The notes under the pieces are model-generated. The model worked only from the letters and a program-made list of their open reading frames with translations. It was not told where the DNA came from and searched no databases. A stretch of 64,000 nt of DNA. Origin: UBA3263 sp964586765 (lineage in GTDB: Bacteria > Bacteroidota > Bacteroidia > Bacteroidales > Muribaculaceae). Numbering within the stretch: the first letter of the stretch is position 1; each line of letters starts with the position of its first letter. This document shows positions 58,776 through 64,000 of this stretch, piece by piece. The stretch lies in assembly GCA_964586765.1 (NCBI GenBank), contig CAZPHN010000005.1, forward strand, positions 1 to 64,000, given 5' to 3'. The position numbers and the translations under genes are program-made.

Positions 58776-61700
58776 TGTGTAACTTGTAAAGAATCCGGAG
58801 CTTCAATCAGTCCGTGCTTGATGAAATATAGCGAGTCGGCATGGGAAAGGGTATCCGTCTGCTCACTAATCGGCTCGATTTTATCGGGACGGCGCACCTC
58901 CATCGGAGCGATGCGGGCAGCCTTCGCGCCACGCTTGATGGCACTCTTAATTTCCTTGGCAAGATTGAAGCGAAGAGTGTCGGCAAGTTTCGTACTCTGA
59001 CCGACCATTTTCTCCTTGACGCGCGCCAAACCGGGTCGAATTTTCAATTTATCGGCGGTTCCGCGAATATTTATGCCGAATTTGAATGGAATAGGCGATT
59101 TAAGAATCGAAACATGATAATCCATGTTCATGTTAAGGTCATTATGACCCATCACACCGATACGGTAACGGTCAAAGTCGAACATGAAGGGATAAATTTC
59201 AAGCATATTATCCTCAACTGCCAGCTCCACTTCCATATGGTCGATAAGATTTTTCTTCTTGTCATGGAAAAGCAGCCACTTGCTGACGGTCTTGAATGTC
59301 TGTTCATCAAGAACACGGAGCGAATCGCCCGACATATTGACCATGGCGCGCAGCGACGGGAAATCTATGTTGAGCATCGAGTCGGCGCGGGTGGTCGCAC
59401 CTATGCTTACATCGATAACACCACCCAAGTCGCGCAGCAGCGGCAGCACGGTATCGAGCGCGGGAATCAGCTCCGTCACCTTGTCGATACGGAAACGGTT
59501 CAGTTCGACACTCAGTCCGACATCCACATCATCTACCGTAGGCGCATAATATATAATATTGGCGTTGGCTGAGCCTATGTCCGTATGAGCCTGAAGGTCG
59601 CTTAGCTGTGCGGCTCCGTCTGCCACAATCACCTCGCCTGAGAAATCATGGAGCAGGACGTTGGAATAGACGATATTCTTGGCGTCGAAAGCGAAAGTAG
59701 CGTCAACATTCATCGGAACCACAATGGCGCGCATATCATCCGTTGCCTCAGCCTCGGTCTGACTCTCAGCCACATCATCGGCAATGTCGAGCACATCGGC
59801 GGAAACGGCTACGGTATCGGCGGTAGCCTGCCATGCGGCTCCGCGGAAGGCGGCCTGCACTATCTGGTTGACATTAATGGTATCGGACTTAAGATTGAGG
59901 TTGACAATCAACGGCTGACCGCGTTTACGCCCCAAAGATTTTTGCATGTTACGGACAATTCCGCTCAGCGCGAAATCGCTTCGCCCGGCTTTCAGCGCAA
60001 TGGAGCGTAACATCAGCGAATCCGGGTTAAAGCCGAAATCGAGTGCCGACACTCGCATACGCAACGGGAATACGGGCGTTGACATTCTGGCGCGACGCGC
60101 CTTCACCGACCCGCGCAAATCCCACTGCTTAAGCAGGCGCACCAACGAACGGTCCACCCCAAAGTCCATGCGCTCATGTCCGCGTTCACTCAAAATAAGC
60201 GAATCGCGACGTTGGCGGAAACGGGCTGAATCTGCCGCCGTCAAGGTTCGATGCTTGCGCTGAGTCTGGGTCAGATGAGCCTTTGCCGCCACCTCCGCAC
60301 CGGAAATCGACATCCGGTTCGAAGCGTCGGCATAAACCATCCGCTCTACGCCCACCTTGGCTGCAAGCAGCGGCTTCTTGCCGTCGCCCTTATAGCGCGT
60401 AAGGAACGTACCGCCACGCACTCCGCGGATTACCGCGCGACTTGAATCGCCAAGAAGGCAGCGAGCTGTTTTAAGCTCAATCCGTCCGCCCATCGGAGTC
60501 ACGGTAGTCGTATCGGCAGTCTGCGATGTGTTTTCAACACCAATATTCAGCTTTAACTGCGAAAGTTCAGCCTGCAGACCCGAGGTCCATACTCGCGCCG
60601 TGTCGAGACTAAGGCTTGCCGTCAGCAGCGAGTCAAGCCCCTTTATCCGTTCCGCCGAACCGAAATCAAGACGCGCATGGCGAGTCCATGCCGCAAGGCT
60701 GTCAGCAGGCATCAGTGCCACGAAATTATGCAAATCAGCCTGACCCTCAAGATTAACCTTATGGAAAGTATTCGGGGTCAAATCACTGAGTGCAAGCCGG
60801 AAATCGATATCGGCATCGAGCGAACCCCGCAGGCGCATGCCGAGCATACGCCACAATCTGCGGTCAAGATTATTGAAATCAACCACACCCTTGAAGCAAC
60901 CTTCCACGTTAGGGTCGGTCAGCAGATTAGTGGCAGAGCCGGTAAGGCTGAAATCAGATGCAGGAAATGTAATCCGCAGTCCGTTAAGAACAATCTCCGA
61001 ACCGTCAAGCCCCTTGGAACTAAGGTTTACATCCGCATCGACCGCTATCTTTGTCAAATTGAGGTGATAAGCAGGGATTGACAGCGGAGACTCGCTGATG
61101 CGCACGGATGCTTTCAAATCAGGTATCAACAGCGTATCCGGCACATATCTGTAAGGAGCCAGAAGCTTGGCGGAAAGGGCAACGGCTGCCGAAGTCTGTA
61201 GCTCAGGCAGTTGCTCAACCAACTCGCTGACCCTCCGGAGGGACAATGGTTTCAACTGGAAATCGAGCGATTTAAGCAGGATGCCGTCAGTCATATCTAT
61301 TTCAGCCGATGTAACCGTCTGAAGCGAGTCGACATTGAGCCGGAATCGGTCAAGGGCTATTTCAAGCGGCGCGGACGGGTTCCAGCCTATGCCGCCGTCA
61401 ATTCCTACATTCAGACGCTCGGGGAGCAGAGGGATGGCACCGGCAGTAGCATCCGTTGTAATCAAATACTGCTGTACGCCTCCGGTTCCGTCAATTTCCG
61501 TTGCCCGGATGGTCACATCCGCGTCAATACTGTCAGGAACAGAGATATATCTAAACTTTGCGTCACCTGAAATGCGGAAACGGTCCAGATGGATTGACGG
61601 GAGCGAAAGCGGACCGTCGTCAGTCTCATCCTCCGGTTCCGACGGGGGAAAAATATCAAGATTTGAAAGCGAGTCCGGACCAATCCAAAGAGTAGCACAC

Positions 61701-62089
61701 GGACGGTCAATATCCACCCTGTTTACGGAAATGCGACCAATCAGCAGGGCTGCGAGGTTAATCCGCCCGTGAAAACGCTCAACACTCGCCACGGTATCAC
61801 CCTCGGCGGGGACAGACGGATTAGTATTGACCAGCATCAGTCGGTCAACGTCAATTTCCGCATGAGGGAACGTACGCCAGAGCGTCAGTTCAGCGCGGTC
61901 AACCTTAAAACTTGCATCAACAAAATATTCTCCGGCATATTTATTTACAATGCCGGTAAGTCGCTCAGGTGTCAGGTAGACACTGACGCCAATCAACACC
62001 AATAAAATCAATCCGATAAGGCTCCCGACCGAAATCGCGACCCATCGCCACCAATGCTTTCTTTTCTGTTCCGTCTCTTTCTTTTCCAT
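58772..62089 (-). CDS. AsmA family protein
   Basis: A 1105-residue protein with a short cytoplasmic start (EKKETEQKRKHWW), one membrane segment (WVAISVGSLIGLILLVLIGVSVY, quoted by its ends) and a long periplasmic beta-rich part. AsmA-like repeats such as YFVDASFKVDRAELTLWRTFPHAEIDVDRL open it; the C-terminal part (LNMNMDYHVSILKSPIPFKFGINIRG) is the AsmA C-terminal domain. Such proteins bridge the envelope and move phospholipids to the outer membrane. ATG 62089 is chosen; the frame reaches a TTG at 62101 inside the -7 box. It is the first gene of the AsmA-HAD-aroB operon. Confidence 0.88.
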   Translation of the reverse strand: MEKKETEQKRKHWWRWVAISVGSLIGLILLVLIGVSVYLTPERLTGIVNKYAGEYFVDASFKVDRAELTLWRTFPHAEIDVDRLMLVNTNPSVPAEGDTVASVERFHGRINLAALLIGRISVNRVDIDRPCATLWIGPDSLSNLDIFPPSEPEDETDDGPLSLPSIHLDRFRISGDAKFRYISVPDSIDADVTIRATEIDGTGGVQQYLITTDATAGAIPLLPERLNVGIDGGIGWNPSAPLEIALDRFRLNVDSLQTVTSAEIDMTDGILLKSLDFQLKPLSLRRVSELVEQLPELQTSAAVALSAKLLAPYRYVPDTLLIPDLKASVRISESPLSIPAYHLNLTKIAVDADVNLSSKGLDGSEIVLNGLRITFPASDFSLTGSATNLLTDPNVEGCFKGVVDFNNLDRRLWRMLGMRLRGSLDADIDFRLALSDLTPNTFHKVNLEGQADLHNFVALMPADSLAAWTRHARLDFGSAERIKGLDSLLTASLSLDTARVWTSGLQAELSQLKLNIGVENTSQTADTTTVTPMGGRIELKTARCLLGDSSRAVIRGVRGGTFLTRYKGDGKKPLLAAKVGVERMVYADASNRMSISGAEVAAKAHLTQTQRKHRTLTAADSARFRQRRDSLILSERGHERMDFGVDRSLVRLLKQWDLRGSVKARRARMSTPVFPLRMRVSALDFGFNPDSLMLRSIALKAGRSDFALSGIVRNMQKSLGRKRGQPLIVNLNLKSDTINVNQIVQAAFRGAAWQATADTVAVSADVLDIADDVAESQTEAEATDDMRAIVVPMNVDATFAFDAKNIVYSNVLLHDFSGEVIVADGAAQLSDLQAHTDIGSANANIIYYAPTVDDVDVGLSVELNRFRIDKVTELIPALDTVLPLLRDLGGVIDVSIGATTRADSMLNIDFPSLRAMVNMSGDSLRVLDEQTFKTVSKWLLFHDKKKNLIDHMEVELAVEDNMLEIYPFMFDFDRYRIGVMGHNDLNMNMDYHVSILKSPIPFKFGINIRGTADKLKIRPGLARVKEKMVGQSTKLADTLRFNLAKEIKSAIKRGAKAARIAPMEVRRPDKIEPISEQTDTLSHADSLYFIKHGLIEAPDSLQVTQ

Positions 62090-62093
62090 AATG

Positions 62094-62131
62094 ACTCGCA
62101 AATTTACGCATTTTTCTGTAAATTTGCGAGT
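62094..62131. promoter_or_regulatory. Palindromic divergent promoter of AsmA and EamA genes
   Basis: A perfect 14-bp inverted repeat, ACTCGCAAATTTAC (62094-62107) and GTAAATTTGCGAGT (62118-62131), holds a -7 box TAAATTTG on each strand (minus 62099-62106, plus 62119-62126), 12 bases apart. The AsmA ATG is 9 bases after its box, the EamA ATG 5 bases after its box. Confidence 0.72.
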
Positions 62132-63058
62132 ATGAAACTGAAGGGATTTTTATTGGCAGCCATCGCAGCCGCCACTTACGGGACTAATCCTGCCTTCGCG
62201 CTCCCGCTCTATGGGGCGGGAATGAACGCGAACTCGGTATTGCTGTTCCGCTACGCGCTCGGTCTGCCGCTGCTCGCAGCAATGATTTTTTACCGTGGCA
62301 GAAACCTGAAACTCGGTGTACACCAGCTGTTGCCGGTGATTATCCTCGGACTGCTCATGGCGGTGTCATCCTTGTCATTGTTCGAGAGTTACAACTATAT
62401 GAACTCCGGAGTGGCATCGACCCTGCTGTTTCTCTATCCGGTTATGGTGGCTCTCATAATGGTCATAGGTTTCCATGAAAAGTTCCGGATAACGACAGCC
62501 ATCTGCCTGCTGCTTATGGGAGTCGGATTAGTGCTGATGATGAACCCCGGCGACGGTTTTTCGGTCAGTCTGAAAGGATTTCTGTTAGTAATGCTTTCCG
62601 CGCTGACTTACGCCATATTCTTGGTAATGACCAATGTAAACAAAGCTATCCGCGGCGTCCCGACCCTTACGTTGATGTTCTATGAACTGCTGTTCGGGGC
62701 TATGTTTTATCTAATGCTAATACCCTGCGGATTTGACCTCACCATGCCCCTACGGGCAACAGAATGGATTAATCTCGGAGCTTTGGCTATACTGCCGACT
62801 GTGGTCTCGCTGAGCTGCACCACAGTGGCAATCCAGTGCATCGGACCGACTCCCACCGCAATTTTCGGTGCATTAGAGCCTGTAACTGCGGTGATATTGA
62901 GCATAACGCTGCTCGCACAGCCTATGAGCGTCCCGGAATTTATTGGCGGTGGACTTATCATTATTGCCACCTCATTGGTAGTTGTCAGCGACAAGGTTGA
63001 CAAAATAATTTTACGTGCGCGCCGGATGTTCCCATCCCTGCGCCGGCATCACGACTGA
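62132..63058 (+). CDS. EamA/DMT family transporter
   Basis: A 308-residue inner-membrane protein with ten hydrophobic segments in two EamA repeats (first about 8-140, second about 150-290). Typical positions are AATYGTNPAFALPLY near the start and PTPTAIFGALEPVTAVI near the end. EamA transporters export metabolites or amino acids; the substrate is unknown. The ATG at 62132 lies directly after the inverted-repeat promoter; an upstream extension to 62054 would code through the promoter and is rejected. Its end overlaps nadK by 10 bases on the other strand. Confidence 0.9.
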   Translation: MKLKGFLLAAIAAATYGTNPAFALPLYGAGMNANSVLLFRYALGLPLLAAMIFYRGRNLKLGVHQLLPVIILGLLMAVSSLSLFESYNYMNSGVASTLLFLYPVMVALIMVIGFHEKFRITTAICLLLMGVGLVLMMNPGDGFSVSLKGFLLVMLSALTYAIFLVMTNVNKAIRGVPTLTLMFYELLFGAMFYLMLIPCGFDLTMPLRATEWINLGALAILPTVVSLSCTTVAIQCIGPTPTAIFGALEPVTAVILSITLLAQPMSVPEFIGGGLIIIATSLVVVSDKVDKIILRARRMFPSLRRHHD

Positions 63059-63903
63059 CCCCACAGGAGTTTGGAGCGGAGAGTCGAGACAAACCCGTAG
63101 CCTTGGCGATGAACCAGCAGCAATGGGAATTCAGCCTTCGAGACTGACACCTGCGAGTCAATAGGTATAGGAAGCACGCGGCTGTCAAGCGACAGCAGGC
63201 ATCCGTCGGCCCGACTGTCAGCTGTCATAAATATTTTCGATGAAGCATTGACAACGAGCGGACGCATGGTCAACGCATGGGGTGCCACCGGCGAAATCAC
63301 CATTACGGGAGCCGTCGGTTCGATAATCGGACCGCCTACACTCAGATTATAACCGGTAGAGCCAGTAGGGGTACTGACTATCAGTCCGTCGCCGCGATAT
63401 GTGGTCAGTTCATACGAATTAAGCTGCGCATGGACGGAAATCATCGATGCGGTATCGCGGCGCAACAACGCCACTTCATTGACCGCAAAAGGGATGAAAT
63501 CATCAGGCAGTTCTGCCGAACATTCCACCTTGAGCATCATGCGGTGTTCAACCACAACATCGGCAAGCGTACTGCCAAGGAAAGTTTCCGGCGTAAAATC
63601 TGCAAGATAGCCCAGATGTCCGGCATTCACGCCGAGAATAGGCACACCGTAAGGAGCCGCCCACTGGGCGGTACGCAAAAAAGTTCCGTCACCTCCCAGA
63701 CTCAGCGCAATTTCCGCGTCAATCGGCTCAAACGGTTTCAAGGGGAAAGCGTTCTGAGGCAGAAAACGGCGCAGATGCTCATAACAACGTGCGGAAACGG
63801 CGATAGGCTCGCCGCCTGACAGAGCTATAATGTGGTCAATAATCGCTTGCCCGCAGTCAAGAGTGTCAAAATGGTGACGCGAGGCGTGAAGAAAGATTTT
63901 CAT
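63049..63903 (-). CDS. nadK: NAD kinase
   Basis: A 284-residue ATP-NAD kinase that makes NADP. The GGDGT motif is at residues 70-74 (LSLGGDGTFLRTAQ), the NE/D substrate motif is in FAVNEVALLRRD, and TPTGSTGYNLSVGGPI binds NAD. It starts at the A of TGATG, sharing one base with the stop of the upstream gene, so the two are coupled. Confidence 0.97.
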   Translation of the reverse strand: MKIFLHASRHHFDTLDCGQAIIDHIIALSGGEPIAVSARCYEHLRRFLPQNAFPLKPFEPIDAEIALSLGGDGTFLRTAQWAAPYGVPILGVNAGHLGYLADFTPETFLGSTLADVVVEHRMMLKVECSAELPDDFIPFAVNEVALLRRDTASMISVHAQLNSYELTTYRGDGLIVSTPTGSTGYNLSVGGPIIEPTAPVMVISPVAPHALTMRPLVVNASSKIFMTADSRADGCLLSLDSRVLPIPIDSQVSVSKAEFPLLLVHRQGYGFVSTLRSKLLWGQS

Positions 63904-64000
63904 CAGAGTTCCAGAATGTGAAGCAGTTCGGCTGCACGGTTGCGCATTGTATCATCGAGTTCGGATTGATTTTCCTCAGGCGAAATTGAACTTGATTCCA
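63903..64000 (-). CDS. C-terminal end of an unidentified gene, cut by window end
   Basis: On the minus strand an open frame enters from beyond 64000 and ends at TGA 63905-63903, giving an acidic, helical C-terminus that ends NRAAELLHILEL. TGATG overlap with nadK supports a real gene. The visible 31 residues are too few to assign a family. Confidence 0.5.
   Translation of the reverse strand, partial: ESSSISPEENQSELDDTMRNRAAELLHILEL

Noticed and set aside
1..64000. CRISPR arrays, rRNA, integrases, transposases, prophage
   Set aside because: No regularly spaced repeat series, rRNA signature or mobility gene was seen; the only repeats are the pair at 17362-17415 and the cruciform at 9097-9192.

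Overview
The window looks like chromosome of a gut Bacteroidales bacterium, most likely of the Muribaculaceae or a close relative. The evidence is a SusC/SusD pair, many long lipoproteins and secreted proteins, four secreted proteins ending in a type IX-like C-terminal tag, lipid A synthesis (lpxB), a cysteine-free L31, and at least seventeen matches to the Bacteroidales -7 promoter box TAnnTTTG. Base composition is near half G+C by eye. I saw no rRNA, CRISPR array, integrase, transposase or phage gene. No gene-free gap exceeds 300 bases; the largest are 28506-28787 and 9010-9243.

Layout. 1-54: 3' part of tRNA-Asn and its terminator. 0.1-3.6 kb: glycosyltransferase, rubrerythrin, CPBP protease, trmN6, rpmE2. 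3.7-8.3 kb: tyrS facing away from a murB-murA-WYL regulator operon. 8.3-10.9 kb: a YczE-like membrane protein, a cruciform repeat, and two envelope proteins of unknown role. 10.9-17.4 kb: histidine degradation operon (ftcD-hutU-hutH-hutI). 17.4-18.8 kb: stand-alone AAA ATPase. 18.9-28.5 kb: a five-gene SusC/SusD import operon with a zinc metallohydrolase, a DUF4302 lipoprotein and a BACON-type secreted protein. 28.8-37.1 kb: a C10 cysteine protease and a giant GH89 alpha-N-acetylglucosaminidase in one operon. 37.2-40.4 kb: mltG-HAD-ribF-tcdA. 40.4-43.9 kb: phospholipase A, a retropepsin-like membrane protein, lpxB and rhamnose mutarotase. 44-47.4 kb: a 1122-residue secreted protein. 47.5-57.1 kb: a peptidoglycan-processing cluster (golvesin-split amidase, GT2, DUF4922/SpoIID fusion, MG2/plug protein, NamZ). 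57.1-64 kb: AsmA-HAD-aroB facing away from an EamA transporter, then nadK and the end of one more gene.

How the genes fit together. The hut genes give a complete route from histidine to glutamate, with the formimino group passed to tetrahydrofolate and deaminated by a fused cyclodeaminase. The SusCD operon and the C10/GH89 operon look like host-glycoprotein foraging: a secreted protease, a glycosidase for alpha-linked GlcNAc, and an outer-membrane importer. The most unusual part is the 47.5-57 kb cluster. Three genes overlap by ATGA, and the third joins a HIT/GalT-type nucleotidyl-transfer domain to a SpoIID peptidoglycan domain with no signal peptide. A second theme is regulatory: several divergent gene pairs share nearly symmetric, overlapping -7 boxes, and several start codons lie only 4-10 bases after the box, which predicts leaderless or nearly leaderless mRNAs.
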